Notes: generated from the sequence alone by a model not told the origin. A stretch of 64,000 bases of DNA from Colletotrichum lupini (GCF_023278565.1 NC_064676.1:5518001-5582000); one strand, 5' to 3'; shown: positions 25,497 through 38,941, counted from the stretch's first letter. Numbers and translations are program-made.

Positions 25497-27149
25497 TTAC
25501 GACCGATCAACGTTGTAAGTCTCTGTCACGAGTATGCCGCCAAGTCTGGGTTCTTGTTCGCCATACCTGTTACAGTCACGTCCCTCAGTCTGCCTGACTT
25601 GGCTTTTCCGGAACTCCTCCCCCAAAATCTCTTCATCCGAAGTGTTGTCCATCGGTATGTCTCCCCTGCTGACTTGTGTGCGAGTGGAAGATCCTTTAAT
25701 ACCAAGCGCAGCATCTTTGAAGCTTAGATCATCAGTGTCCGACTTGTTGGTGGTGTCTGTCTTGCTCTGAGGCAGTGGGCGACCGCCTCCGCCGACCATT
25801 CCACCGCCAATCGTGCGGAGAGGGACCGAAGAGGATCGTTCTTCATTTTGTTTTTGGTACCCCGAACTGGCATTCTCGGACGTGAATCGATGAAAGAGAC
25901 GCTTGTAAAGCGGCCGGCAAACGGGGATGCCGACACAGATCTGCGACGGTCAGTTTCTGTAAGGTAATTGGAGTCTCGGGTCTTGCTTTGTAGGAATTAC
26001 CATTGTAATAGCCATCTCAGCAGCTGACCAAACAATCAAACCCACACTGTCTCCTGTTGAGGATGGGTCAGTATTCGTTACAATTGTTGAGTTTAGGTGT
26101 TTAAGGTGGATGTACTCAGGTAGTTCTCCGTATAGAGGCCCTCTACTTCGACAGTACGCTTGATACCTGCTGCTGCAGCACTATTTGATCGAAATGTTAG
26201 CCATATGAAGCCCTGAGCGGTGCAGAGAGAAGCGGCTGGTCAACGCACATAAGTCCGAAGCTCATACTCGCCGCGATAGTGATCTTGTCGCGTTTTGGCA
26301 TCTGTAGCTTCCAGATAAACACCCAAGGAAATATAGCGAAGAACGTATCGACAAGAATTGTAGACACTGAAGGTACGGTCAGCATGTGTTGACTCTTCAT
26401 ATTGTCTCGGCAGAGATGTAGCTCACCACATAGAATGTACGAAGTCGGCCTCGTATCAATGGGGCAGTATCCTCCCTCAATTCTGCGATCGTACACGTAG
26501 TCAAAGGGCACGCATGACAGCCAAAAACAAAGGACCTGTGCTATTGGTTGCAAATGTCAGCGGGACTGAAAAACTGGGCAGTGGGCAATTTTTGTTCGAG
26601 GAACATCCAAAGCTGAGACTACTGATAGAGACATGGGCAGTAAAGCCATTAGTCTTAATAGGTACTTACCAATAGAGGCGAGTCCCACAAGAACCATTGC
26701 TGTCCAGATAGCTATCTTGTGCCATCCGAGTGTAACTATTCGTAGCAGGAAAAAGCCCATGGACCACTTCGCAATGGCCATCCCCACAATGGCGAATCCT
26801 TGGCCAATACATTCAAACAGAGTGGCACGAACTACTTCCTCCATGTTCCCGATCTCGTCCGGTGTTTGTCCGAAACCATGGTTGGCTGCTAGATGCGTGA
26901 ACATGTTGAAGATAAGAAGAAAAACCTGATGCGTCAAATGTCAGTCTTGGGCTGGACAAAGCCTAGGGCGAGCCATGCGCGAAGAGAAAGGGAACTTACA
27001 AATGCGGCGATGTAGATTTGGTCATCGAGACCATATGATGAAAGGCACACTACGCGCGTATAAATACGTAGAAGAAGAAACAGAAAAACGAGTCCCGTCA
27101 TAGACCACATAACAGGCAGAGCCCACAAGGCCTCACCGTCCATCGCCAT
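25497..27149 (-). CDS. Seven-transmembrane fungal rhodopsin-like (PTH11-type) receptor
   Basis: Seven exons on the minus strand join in phase into 399 residues: 27149-27000, 26925-26670, 26540-26427, 26366-26249, 26180-26116, 26053-26001 and 25940-25497. All introns are GT-AG, 60-129 bp. Seven hydrophobic helices can be followed: near residues 12-30, 45-65, 85-110, 118-140, a helix in exon 4 (F-F-A-I-F-P-W-V-F), A-A-S-M-S-F-G-L-I, and S-V-G-L-I-V-W-S-A-A-E before a Pro-rich turn. The D-D-Q-I-Y motif after helix 1 and the S-A-A-E helix are typical of the fungal integral membrane domain found in PTH11-related receptors. The last exon is a hydrophilic Ser/Thr/Asp-rich cytoplasmic tail of about 130 residues. 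Family members include surface-sensing receptors of plant pathogens; the ligand is unknown. The exact acceptors of exons 3 and 7 were chosen by frame and family fit. Confidence 0.85.
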
Positions 27150-29163
27150 GGTTTAGATTGGCGACAAAGTCAGAAAAACTACCTAAGTCTCTAGAAACAG
27201 AGTGAACTCTGTCGGGGAAGACGTGTTGTGAATGGCCTCGATCTTGGTGATGAGATTGATAGCTTGCAGAGTATGTTACAGTACGGAGAGGCCACAACTT
27301 TCATCAGCTGGAAACCTTTGGCAATAAGTTCCGTCCATAGCTCGTGGAGATGCACCAGATAGATATCTACAAAGATCTGCCGGGAATTTGCGGACGGTTA
27401 TCACATCACAATCCAACAGTTGGTCAATTCAACTCCACACAGTTGATTTGAGAGGTACAGCATGTCCAAACATTCTCTCACGGTATTATAGGGGCACTGG
27501 GATACACACAAGCTTTAACGGCTGGTACGTATCAATCAACACTGCCAGCCATGAGCTCCAACATAAGACCGGGGACGCTTCTTCGACTCTGCTGGTGTCC
27601 GGGACTTGTGACCCTGCCGCATGTTCCTACAACCGATCTCTGGCAAACACATAAGGGTGTTGATTTTCTGTCACCAGGGGCCTTGTTTGCCAAGGTAGAA
27701 GGAGGTCCTTGGTGCATTTCCGGCATCCCAAGGGCCCAGATGTCGTTTTTCTTCTGAGACGAAATTTTCATGGTGGATTTGGGGAATCTAATTGCACAGA
27801 TCGATCTTGGGGGTTTCCGATACGGAAAACACAGCCTTGATCCATAGGTGTTTCTGCAAGACATCAAATAGTGTTAGTCTAGATCATCAACAAAAGACGG
27901 AGTTAGCGACGTCTAAACACCAGACGTCCTTCAGTCTATGTCGCCATTAGTAGCGTGAGACATTCAAGCAAAGCTACGCAGACTCTCGTGTTGGTTGCTC
28001 CCTGTGGAATTATCCTAGTCTTAGACGAGCTCGGCGGAGGGACACGTAATGACTTCCTCGTCTGTAACCAAATTCACTAGGTTGGTTGGTATTTTGTTCC
28101 TTGGCTCTGCTCGTGAACCAACACGTTCTCCAGCAAACTGCGTTTGGGCTCCACAATCTAGATCCCTACTCAAAAAGCAACCGAGCTTCTCAAGCGAACC
28201 GGAGCACACCAATTTCAATCCCGGTGTAGAAAGATACCCACTGGAGAACCAGGTCCCCGGTTGGCAAAGTCCAAAAGATCCGCCAAGTTTGCTCAAAAGT
28301 CGCGGAATCAGCCTCCCGTTCACCCGTCGCCACGCCCGTTGGAACTCACACGTCAGTTGTAATGTTATGTTCCGAATCCTGGAGTCTAGATTGAGTATAG
28401 ATCCTCGAGAAGGCCCTGGCCGTTGCCAAGATTTTGGCCATGGCCAATCATAGCCCTTCTATTGGTGTATCGTGCGTTCAATCGTTGCTATGCAGTTATG
28501 CATGAGTGTGATGGTCGAACGTAACACCGCGCTGCTACCCGTACAAGCGATCTGTCATTCAATGTACACCGGTCACCATCCTGACTGATTGAGGTCTAAT
28601 GCAAGAAATATCAACTAGTAAGCCAGCAACACGAACGCTGAGATCATTGTTGCGACCGATTTTGGGGAAGAAAATTGATGGGACACTTGAGTGGCTGGGT
28701 TTGAGAACGTGCCCAGCCTCGGAGACCTGAGCTCATTTTATCACATGTAAGAAGCCCAACTCTCCTCACAGTTATGGAGCAAAAGTGCTTGCTAGCAATC
28801 GTGCCATTGCATCTCGACCCAACATCAGACAGCTGTATGGCGGCATGGCCCCTCCGCCAAGAGCAAGGGTCCCCGCATATCATTTCTACAAAGTTGCAAA
28901 TAAGTCGGATGGGATGACACAGGAAAACATGGAGCGTTGCACTTGCAACTAACAGCTTACTGCGGATCTATCTCTACGCAGGGTATCACAAACAATTCGT
29001 GTCGCTGCCTCCCTCGTCGTTTCTGCTGACCCGCTTATAGAACCCGAGGGCGCGTTGATTCTCAATACCCTGACTGTCATTTGTTCCTCTCTTTCTTCAA
29101 TCATAACACATACCGGGCCTTCTCGACTCATGTTCGTGGTTGCAGCAGCTCCCACTCATTGCT
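27150..29163. other. Long intergenic region between receptor and P450
   Basis: This 2-kb stretch of ordinary composition lies between the divergent start codons of the receptor (minus) and the P450 (plus), so it must hold both promoters. Open frames of 100-134 codons at 28021-28453 overlap on opposite strands and show no domain, so I treat them as chance. I see no repeat or RNA gene. Confidence 0.5.
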
Positions 29164-31047
29164 ATGGATTCTCTGCCTTCGTCTACTAACGGGACATCGT
29201 CCTCGTGGGAGTCCGTCTTGACGAATGCTCAATCCCATAAGGCGAGCATCGTGTTGCTCACTCCTACTATCGGCATCGTTCTCTGGTTCTTCGCCTCCTG
29301 GCAGACTTCTTCACTGAAAAGATACCCTGGTCCTTTCCTAGCAGGTCAGTCCAGTCACAAAAGTTTTTACCTACAGACTTCCGTCTATCCACAGAACAGA
29401 AGAGACTGTCTGGGATGCGAATAATACTTACCGTGCCCTAGGATGGACTAACCTATGGCGTCTTTGGCAAGTCATCTCAGCCGACTATGCCCCTCGAATG
29501 AAGAAGCTCCATGAGAAGTACGGGCCCGTAGTACGACTGGGCCCGAATCTCCTAGACATTGATATACCAGAGTTGGTCAAGGTCATCTACAGCACCGACG
29601 GAAAATGGACAAAGGTAGGTTCGCCAAACGACTTCCAGAACACTCAAAAACTTATCAATCGTTTCCAGTCAAACTTTTACCAGAACAGCAGTTCCATAAT
29701 CAATGGCAAGATCACATATCACATGTTCAGCGAAGTCGACAATGTCGAGCACGCCAGATTGAAGAGGCCGGTGGTCCGACACTACTCCGTTCCCAGCGTG
29801 CTCGCAATGGAGCCACACATGGATCAGGTCATTGACGAGTTTTGCGATCATCTTCGAAGCCGATTCGTCGACACTGGCAAGACTTGCGACTTTGGTGACT
29901 GGTTAGCATACTGTAAGCACAACTGCCATCGCACCTTTCTTGGGCCTACTACCTAGTCTTGTACCCTTCCTCTGACATTCGGATCGCAGATGCATGGGAC
30001 TTCCTCGGCTACGTCACATTCAGCAAGAAGTTTGGCTACATGGACGCAGGCCGCGACTTTGACGGCACTCTAGCCATCGGAGACCAGTCGATCGACTACC
30101 TGGGCCTCTGCGGTCAGATGCCGTGGATGGACTACTGGCTCGACAAGAACCCGGTCTATCCTCTCGGCCCACCAAATATCTCCAACGTGACCAGAATCGC
30201 TGTTGAGAACATGACTGAGCGCCTCAAAGGCGAAGATACAAACTTTACGCCCGAGAAGCCGGACTTCCTGCAGTATTTCATCGATTCCAAGGGAACGCAT
30301 CCTGAAATTGTCAATGAGGGTACAATCATTGGGTACCTCCTGTTGAACTGTGAGTTCTACACTTACCCCGTCTGTCAAGATTGTGTTCGATGGGAACAGG
30401 GCTGATGCAAGATTACAGTAATCGCCGGCGCTGACACAACAGCCATCACCATGCGCGCCCTATTCTACTACTGCCTCAAGAACCCCCGCATCTGGAAGCG
30501 CCTCGAAGCCGAAGTCGTAGCCAACATCCCCAGTGACAAGCCGGCATCCCACTCCGCCGCCCGCGCCCTCCCCTACCTCGAAGCAGTCTGCCGTGAAACG
30601 ACCCGCTACCACCCAGCCGTATCCATGACGATGGAGCGCATCGTCCCCGAGGGCGGCCTTGCGCTCCCCGACGGCTCCGTCGTGCCCGGCGGCTCCCTCG
30701 TCGGCATGAACCCGTACATTGTGGGCCGCAACAAGAGCGTCTACGGGGAGGACGCCGACGAGTTCCGCCCCGAGCGCTGGCTGCGGCAGGAGGCTGAGGG
30801 CGAGGAGGCGTACAAGCTGCGGATGAGGCAGTGGAACGCGGCGGATATTACGTTTGGCGGGGGGTCGCGTATTTGTCTTGGAAGGAATTTGAGTCAGATG
30901 GAGGTGTACAAGGTTGTTCCATCGCTGATTTCGAGATTCGAGATTGAGCTTGTGGATCCGAATGAGAAGTGGTGGACTAGTTCGCGGTGGTTTTACCGGA
31001 CGAAAGGGGTGGTCTGTCACTTGAAGCGCAGAACCGCAAAGGCATGA
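29164..31047 (+). CDS. Cytochrome P450 monooxygenase, pisatin-demethylase-like
   Basis: Five exons (29164-29344, 29442-29614, 29669-29912, 29990-30349, 30419-31047) join in phase into 528 residues, with GT-AG introns of 97, 54, 77 and 69 bp. One N-terminal hydrophobic segment (about 27-45) and a R-Y-P-G-P-F hinge indicate a microsomal membrane anchor. The I-helix oxygen-binding motif AGADTT is at 322-327 and the K-helix ExxR at 379-382. The F-R-P-E-R-W motif follows, and the haem loop FGGGSRICLG spans 465-474 with ligand Cys472. All key residues are intact and the length is typical. Overall the pattern resembles the large fungal clade that includes pisatin demethylase and benzoate hydroxylase-like P450s. 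The substrate cannot be told from sequence. It converges with the polygalacturonase gene, stop to stop 144 bp apart. Confidence 0.92.
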
Positions 31048-31191
31048 GGCGGTATGACGCTAGAGGCTGTCAAATTAAACGTGGGCGAATATCACACTCA
31101 TCTTGCGTTCATGAGAAGGAATCGAAAGACTGATCAATGTACTTGAAGGTTGATTACTATTACTATGCTATAACACACACGCAAACTCCAT

Positions 31192-32625
31192 TCATGCGGT
31201 GGGCGCGAATGTGCCGTTGGCGCACTCGAAGCCGAGGTTAGGGTTGAGCGTCGGCATCGCGTTCATGCAGATGAGCTTGGGGGCGCCGCAGCTCTGGGGG
31301 TGGATCTTGATGTCTCTGGTCTGGAAGTTCTTGCAAGACGTCTGGGTGTTGCACTCAATGATGACGGCCTCGGTGTGGGTGAGGTTGGGCAGTCCAGCGT
31401 TGTACCAGCAAGGCTGCGTATCATTGTCAGCATCGATGCACTCGTCGCAAATCGAACATCTTAAGACGTGTGAGGTGTGAGAGAAAAGACTTACGTTTGT
31501 GGTGCAGGATCCGTCACCAGGGTTGTTGGTGTTGATGCTGCCGGAGAAGTGCTCCCAGGTGAAGTCCTCCATCATGACGGACGAGTTGTTGGGCCTGTCG
31601 CCGCCAGCGCTCGCCTGGTTGAAGTAGGTCTGTGTAACAAAGATGGGGAAGGTAACGTTGTCGAGGCGGATGTTGCTCCAGGTGATATTCTTCGCCAACC
31701 CCTGCCCACCAATCCAGCTCTTGAAGCGCGCAGCATACAGCCCGCCGTGGACATCCACGTCCTCGAAGCGGATGTTCTTCACATCAGCTACAGAGGCGAC
31801 CTTTGAGCCCAGCGAGCCGACGCTCATGCCGTGGGTCTCGAAGCCGATGGTGGCGTGCTTGAAGAGGACGTTGTTGGCGCCGTCGTTGATGGCGATGGCG
31901 TCGTCGCCGTTGAAGATGTTGCTGTTTGTGATGGTCACGTCCGTTGCACCGACGTCGAAGCCGTCTGTGTTGAAGGGGAAACTGCTCGTCTCGGAGCGGG
32001 CGTCGATGACGGTGTCAGAGATTGTGATGTTCTTGCCCTTGATGGAGAAGTTCCAGCCGATGGGCTTGAGGGACTTCATGTTCTTCATGATGCCGTTGGT
32101 GACGCTGAACTGCATGAGATGGGGCCGGTTGGGCGTGCCGGCCTCGCCGGGCTTGTTGGCGTCCCACCAGGCTTGTCCATGGGACTTGATCCATCCGGCG
32201 TGAGGCTGTAGAAGGGTATTGTGAGTATGAATGAGATTTTGTCAGGGTATTACAGTCAGAAAACATACATCAGTCGAGGCAATCCATTGGACGTTGGTGC
32301 CGCCGATTTGGAACCATGTGAGCGTGCCGCCCTTGGCAGAAACAAGAGCCTGAACGGTGGGGATGTCCTCGGGCAGAGTGATGTTGCCGTTGACGGTGAT
32401 GACGACGTTGGAAAGCTTGGTGGCGACAATCGGCTCGTAGGCCTTGTACTCGACGCCCTCACGGAAGATGATCTCGGCATTGCTAGCGCACTTGGTGAAC
32501 GCCTCGGCGATGGCAGCCGCGTCCGATGTCGCATTGCTGGAGGGCGAAATAACGCATTTGGTCGTCTGCGCGAGCGCGGGGGCCGCGAGAGAGAATGCCA
32601 CTGGCAGCAGGTTGCGGTACAGCAT
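31192..32625 (-). CDS. Secreted exopolygalacturonase (GH28)
   Basis: Three exons on the minus strand (32625-32269, 32205-31495, 31413-31192) encode 429 residues. Introns are 63 and 81 bp. The second could also be read through in frame, but splicing restores the family pattern in which a G-D-G-S-C segment is followed shortly by P-C-W-Y. A signal peptide is clear at residues 1-19 (hydrophobic core, A-L-A end). GH28 catalytic residues are present: N-T-D at 198-200, D-D at 220-221, His244 in a T-H-G context typical of exo-acting members, and R-F-K at 279-281. Several N-glycosylation sequons follow. The enzyme should release galacturonic acid from pectin chain ends outside the cell. It lies at the edge of an AT-rich repeat block, whose inverted repeat begins 87 bp upstream of the start codon. 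Confidence 0.92.
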
Positions 32626-32711
32626 GACGGCGGCGAAGAATGTAGAGACCGTGGGTTGACGTTGGGAGAGAGGGTGAGCAGCTCAGTAGCGACTCAAGCA
32701 ATCGTAAACAC

Positions 32712-32729
32712 AGGTAAACTAACCTATGG
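32712..32729 (+). repeat. Left 18-bp terminal inverted repeat of the 32.7-42.5 kb block
   Basis: AGGTAAACTAACCTATGG sits here, 87 bp upstream of the exopolygalacturonase start codon, so the block edge falls inside that gene's promoter. Confidence 0.7.
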
Positions 32730-34268
32730 CCCCCCCGGTTACCTAACCTGACCATAGGAAAAAGGACGTAACCTAACTAATTTTCTAATTAGCTAGTTTA
32801 ATTACTATAGGACTAACTAAGCGGATTTTTAATTAACTAAAAAATCCTTAGCTAAGTATAGACTATTTTTATTAATTATAACTTATATTACTAATTATAT
32901 ACCTCTTACCTTATTATATAAATAGCCCCTATTATACCCCTATTAACTTCGTATCCTATTTATTATTTATTTATATTAAGCCCTTTATAAAGGGGGTTAT
33001 TAATTTATTTTTTTACTCCCTAATTAATTTATAACCGGTTCTAAATTAATTCTACTTATTATAATCTCCTATAAGTATTTAGTAAGTTATATTTTTTAAA
33101 AGTATTTTAGAATTATTTTTAAACTAGTTTACAACTAATTTTAAATAAAAAGCGTACTAAGATTACTATTTAAATATTCTTAGCCCTAAGGGTAATCTTA
33201 TTTATTATAAAAACCTACCCCTTTTTAAATATAATAAAATATATAATTAAGAACTAGTTTAGGATTAGTTTAGAACTAATTTATAATTATTTAGGATAAT
33301 AAGATTAAGTTTATACTTAATAAAGTATATTATAAATTCTTAGTTAATAATAAAAAGGTTACTTATATAATTATAAGCAATTCCTAAGTAATTCGGAACT
33401 AATCCTAAACTAATTCTAAATTCTTAAAAAACTTAATTTATTTTTAAAAGTAATTTTTATACTTATATTTATAAGTATAAGGTTAATAATATCTTAATAC
33501 GTATTAAGAGCTATAAAATAAGTACTAAGTCGGTTAATATAAATAATAAGGCTTTAAATAAGTCATTTAGAACTATTTTAAAACTAATTAAGAACTAGTT
33601 TAAAATTAGTTAACTAATTATTTATTTAGCTTTTTATAATAAGTTAAAAAAAGTTTATAAAAACTATAAAGTCCATAGCCCCCTCTTTACTCTTTTTTAA
33701 AAAAAAAAGGCTAGATCTCTTATTCCCTTTTTAAAAGTCCCTATATATAATAAGGGAAGTAAAAAAGTTATAAATAATTTTAGAGTAATTCCTAGCTTAT
33801 TTTAAACTAATTCTTACTTTTTATCTAACTTAATATAGTTATTATACGTCGTATTATTAATATAAATATTAAGTTTAAATATACCTCTTATAGTTCTTAA
33901 AAAAAGTATAAGTTATTTTAAAACTAATTTAGAATTAATTATAAACTAATTCTAAACTATTTAGCTTACTCCCCCTCTTAGCTTAATAGTTTTTATTAGC
34001 TTTAATAAAAGTTCTCTTAGGTCAAAGAAGAAGTAAAAAAAAAAAAATTATTACCTCTTTTTTTAAAAATATTTCTATTTAAAAAAATCCTATTATAATC
34101 GATTCTAACAATATTATAAATAAAAATAAAGATAGTAATATAGAAAATACTAAGGTTAAGGGTAATATTAAGGATAAGGATAATAATAAAAATAAAAATA
34201 ATAATAAGTAATTTAGAACCGATTTAATATCGTTTTAGGAATAGTTTAAAATTAGTTTAGTAGTTTAT

Positions 34269-35320
34269 ATAGTGGTTTTTTTCCGGCTTTATAAGCACAA
34301 AAGATCGACCTTAATAGGATTACGTTTTTAAAAGAAATTATATAATACGGTATATTTTTTAATTATATAATACGCGCAATATACCCTAAGTACGCGCTTA
34401 ACGTAATATAATAATTTTAATATAAAAACCGCTATATAATTTAGGATAAATAAGCTACCTTTTACGTAGTAGCGCTAGTTAAAAAAGTTAATAATAAAGG
34501 TCGGCCGTAATAATTAACTATAATAATTAGCTATAATAGTTAAAAGCGGCCCTTAATTATAAAAGTTCTAAACTTTAATAGTAACGTAGAGGTTTTTAAA
34601 AAAAGGGCTAAATAAGTTAATATTTATTACTCATATTAAAGCTCGTAAAGATTCTTTTTATCCTTATTATTTCTAATATTACCTAAAGCTACTCTCTATT
34701 TAAACCAAACAAATTTATTAAATAAATTTACTAAATAAACTTATTAATATATAAACTACTACTCTCTTAGTATATAATTAGTAATTAGTAAGCTAGAACT
34801 TTTTAAAAATACTTATTAATAAGTCTACCCCTCTTGGGCTAGGCGCCCTCTTTAGCTAGCTTAATATTATAACTATTATAACTAATATAAATACGCCCGA
34901 GGATTAGTAAAGTACTTTTTAATAATACGGAATTTAGCTAAGTAATAATATAAACGCCGTAAATAGCCGGGCTAATATAGATATTAAGATTTAGTATATT
35001 AATACTAATTTAAAAATTATATTTTATAAAGCTAAATATCCCTCTAATACGGGCTATATTATAAATATAAAAAAATATATAAAGGGCCCCTTAACCCTTA
35101 ATAAAAAAGAGTATATAATATAAAATTTAGTTACTTATATAAGCTAGTATTAAAAAGTTTTATATATATTAAAATAAATATAACTCGCCCTCTAAATAGC
35201 TAAAAGCGGGGGAAGGTTAGGAGCTATTTTAATTAATAATTAAGTATAGAGCGTAATATACTTAGTTTTTTTTAATACGTAATATATAATACGGCCCTAG
35301 TAAATTGCTCCGTTAGGGGG
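34269..35320 (+). repeat. 1.1-kb dispersed repeat B, copy 4
   Basis: A perfect 15-bp duplication AGTTTAGTAGTTTAT flanks it (34254-34268 and 35321-35335). Its length is 1052 bp. The internal 13-bp tandem unit is reduced to about two or three copies near 34705. Confidence 0.85.
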
Positions 35321-35638
35321 AGTTTAGTAGTTTATGTTTTCGTTCTTTTAAAAAATACTTATTATAAGTAGTTTCTTAGTATTAATTTAGAACTAATATA
35401 AACCGGGTTTAAAACTACTTCTATATTTTATTATTATATTATAAAATTAAAGTTTTAATATATAACTAATATTAGTTTATTTTCTATTTTATTTTAATTA
35501 AAATATAAACTTTATATATAATATATATATTTATAATCTTTATTTTAATTAACTAAGTTTTAAAATAAGACTAATATAATAAAGAATATTTTAATAATAA
35601 GTAATATTTATATATCTATTTATTTGTTTTGGTATTCT

Positions 35639-35692
35639 GCCTTTACTAGCTACTCGGGCGATTTTTAATATCGGTTATACGGTATTAATACA
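35639..35692 (+). repeat. Direct repeat in block, first copy, with weakly mutated flank
   Basis: CTTTACTAGCTACTCGGGC and the following 35 bp recur at 37171-37224 in more heavily mutated form. The flank to about 35790 retains CA and TG dinucleotides and balanced composition, unlike its surroundings. It may be one end of a further insertion into the block. Confidence 0.5.
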
Positions 35693-36014
35693 CGGTATCA
35701 GTAGATACTCACACTGTCTCGCTAGACTATTTTTTTAGATTTTCCAACTTTTTAACTTTCCCTCCTATAAAGTTCACAACCACGGATCATGGAATATATC
35801 TATTTATATTATTATTAAAGAATAATATATTATTCTATATAAAATTATTATTATTTTACTCTTTATTAATATTATTAAATATAGAATTCTTATATTAAAA
35901 TATAGGTATCATTTATAGTTATATTATTATTAAATATATATTTACTTATTTTAAATTAGTATTATTTTTATTTTTTATTTTTTAAAGTATTTTACGAAAT
36001 ATAATATAATTAAA

Positions 36015-37094
36015 CCCCCCGACGGAGTAATCCGCTAGGGCCGTACTATATATTACGTATTAAAAAAAACTAAGTATATTACGCTCTATACTTAATTACT
36101 AATTAAAATAGCTCCCGACCTTCCCTTATTTCTAACTATTTAGAAAATAAGCTATACTTATTTTAATATATATAAAACCTCTTAATACTAACTTACGTAA
36201 GTAACTAAATCTTATATTATATACTCCTTTTTATTAAGGGTTAGGGGGCCCCTTATATATTCTTTTATATTTATAATATAGCCCGTATTAAAGGGATTTC
36301 TAGCTTTATAAAGTATAATTTCTAAACTAGCGTTAATATACTAAATCTTAACGTCTATATTAACCCGGTTATTTATAGCGTTCGTATTATTACTTAGCTA
36401 AATTCCGTACTATTAAAAAGTACTTCGCTAATCCTCGGGCGTACTTACGTTAGCTATAATAGCTATAATATTAAACTAGCCGAGGGCGCCTAGCCCGAGA
36501 GGGGTAGACTTATTAACGGGCATCTTTAGTAAAATAAGTTCTTATTAAAGTAGTATTTTAACTAGCTAACCTCTTAACTAGTTATTTAACTAGCTATTTA
36601 GGTAGTAGTTTATATATTAATAGGTTTATTTAGTAGATTTGTTTAGTAGATTTATTTAGTTTAAATAGAGAGTAGCTTTAGGTAATATTAGAAATAATAA
36701 GGATAAAAAGAATTTTTACGAGCTCTAAGTAATAAATATTAGCCTATTTAGCCCTTTTTCTAAAAACCTCTACGTTATTATTAAAGTTTAGAACTTCTAT
36801 AGTTAAAGAAGGCCGCTTTTAATTATTATAGCTAATTATTATAGCTAATTATTACGGCCGACTTTTATTATCGACATTTCTAATTAATATTATTACTAAA
36901 AAGGGTAGCTTACTTATCCTAAATTATATAGTAGTTTTTATATCGAAATTATTATGTTATATTAAGCGCGTACTTAGGGTATATTATGCGTATTATATAA
37001 TTAAAAAGTATACCGTATTATATAATTTCTTTTAAAAACGTAATCTTATTAAGGTCGATTTTTTACGCTTATAAAGCTAGAAAAAAACTACTAT
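36015..37094 (-). repeat. 1.1-kb dispersed repeat B, copy 5
   Basis: This reverse-oriented copy has a 14-bp duplication ATAATATAATTAAA on both sides (36001-36014 and 37095-37108). It starts CCCCCCGACGGAG and ends AAACTACTAT. It lies between the two direct repeats at 35639 and 37171. Confidence 0.85.
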
Positions 37095-37170
37095 ATAATA
37101 TAATTAAAATTATAATTATTATATTTATTATTTATATTTGTATTATTATATATATTTATATATATATACT

Positions 37171-37214
37171 ACTTTTACTAACTACTCGGGCAGCTCTTAA
37201 TATTGATTATATAG

Positions 37215-37224
<10 letters not shown>
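37171..37224 (+). repeat. Direct repeat in block, second copy
   Basis: This is the partner of 35639-35692. It is preceded and followed by TA-rich microsatellite. Confidence 0.5.
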
Positions 37225-37245
<21 letters not shown>

Positions 37246-38941
37246 TTATTTATCTTTATTATTATTATAAAACCTATTTACTATTATAAGTAATTATATA
37301 TTATTTATATAATACTATTTACTTTATATTAAATAATACTTAATAATATAAGTAATTAAAATAATAGAAATAAAAATATAATAATATATAGGTCTTAATT
37401 TCTTTATAATATTATAAACTAAATAGTTTTAAATAATAATACTAGAATATTATTTGAATCGTAATACGTATACTAAATACTAAATCCAATATATATTAAA
37501 ATAATATTAAATTATTTAAAACTTAAAAACATAACTAAAGTAATAATTATATTATATTATATTATTATTTAATTATCTTTATTAAGTATATTAATAAAAA
37601 GTATTATAAGCGAAATATTTAATATATAATTATAAAATATATTATATTATTAAATAACTATAACTTTATTTAATATATATAATATATATAATATATATAT
37701 TATATATTTAAACTTTAGTTTTTAGTTTTTATATTATATTATTATTAAGAATTATTATAAAATAAGGAGGAATAGGGTTTAGAATAATTCGGAATCAATT
37801 CTAAACTATCTCTAAAGTCTTTACTATAGTTCTTATAACTATAATCTCTTTTCCTTAAGCTCTAATCGGCTTATTTTTAAATATAGCTCCCTTTTTTAAA
37901 TATTTAATAAAAATATAACGCTTAGTAATATCCTTATTTTAACTTTAAATAACCTCGCTTCGTAAATTTATAATAAATATATAACGTAAATCTTAATAAA
38001 TAATACTAAAAAAAGTTACTTAAGAAAGACCTCGTAATTTATTTAAAAGGAGTTCTAAAGGGCTTAGGAATAAATTTTATACCTTTTATTATAACTATAA
38101 CTAATTCCGAGACCTTAACTAGCTACGTAAACTTATATTAAAAAGTACTAAGCTTAAAGAATTACGAAGTAATAATTTAATAAATTATTAATAAGCCCCT
38201 ATATCTTATTTATATAGAGCTAGTTCTCGTTATTTTAAACAACGTTAACGTTTTACTCCTAAACTAGTTTAGAATTAGTTCTAAATTTAGTTATAAATAG
38301 TTTTAAGGGGTTTATATTTAAATAACTAGCTAAAGTATAATATTTTTAATAATAAATATATCCCGCTAAATAAAGTAAATACTTAATTTTTAGAAAAGGG
38401 TATTTTATTTAAAAAAAGTATTTATTATATTCCCTAGATCTAAATATAATGATTAGTTTTAAATTAGGTCTAAAAAGATTCCGACTTATTTCTAAATATA
38501 AATTAATAACGGAACGAAACGATTATTTTATATATACGAAGCTTAATAAAAGGTTTTTATAGTATTAATATAAGTATAAAACTTATCCTAATTTTTAAGA
38601 AGTATTTATAAATAGGTCTAGTTAAGTCTAGCTATAATATTTCTCTAGGATTTATATTAAGCCTAAGGTAAGATCGATAGATTACTTAATATTAATTTTA
38701 AATTAGTTATAAACCTCTTTTAAATAAGTTCCGAATTACTTTACTTCGTAATTAACTATATAATAAAAAGTAGTCTTTTTTTAATTAATAAAGTAAAATA
38801 CTCCTTATTTAATTCTATTTTAAGTTTAGGGAGCGATCTTTTAGAACGTATTCCTTAATATTATAATAAAAATAGACTAAGTAAAATCGAATATATTTTT
38901 TAACTTATTATTCCTAAGGGTAATATTATAGATCGTAATTA

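Noticed and set aside
27388..28883. Group of 70-134 codon frames between receptor and P450
   Set aside because: They overlap on both strands, with no family features and no splice pattern linking them.
30460..31020. 186-codon minus-strand open frame
   Set aside because: It lies wholly within the last P450 exon, which carries the intact haem-binding motif, so it is a shadow frame.
31414..31494. Reading through the second intron of the exopolygalacturonase (it is open in frame)
   Set aside because: It has proper GTAAGT donor, branch and CAG acceptor, and removing it restores the conserved spacing between the G-D-G-S-C and P-C-W-Y segments.
31643..32211. Two plus-strand frames of 126-186 codons
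   Set aside because: They are antisense to the GH28 catalytic exon with its conserved catalytic residues.
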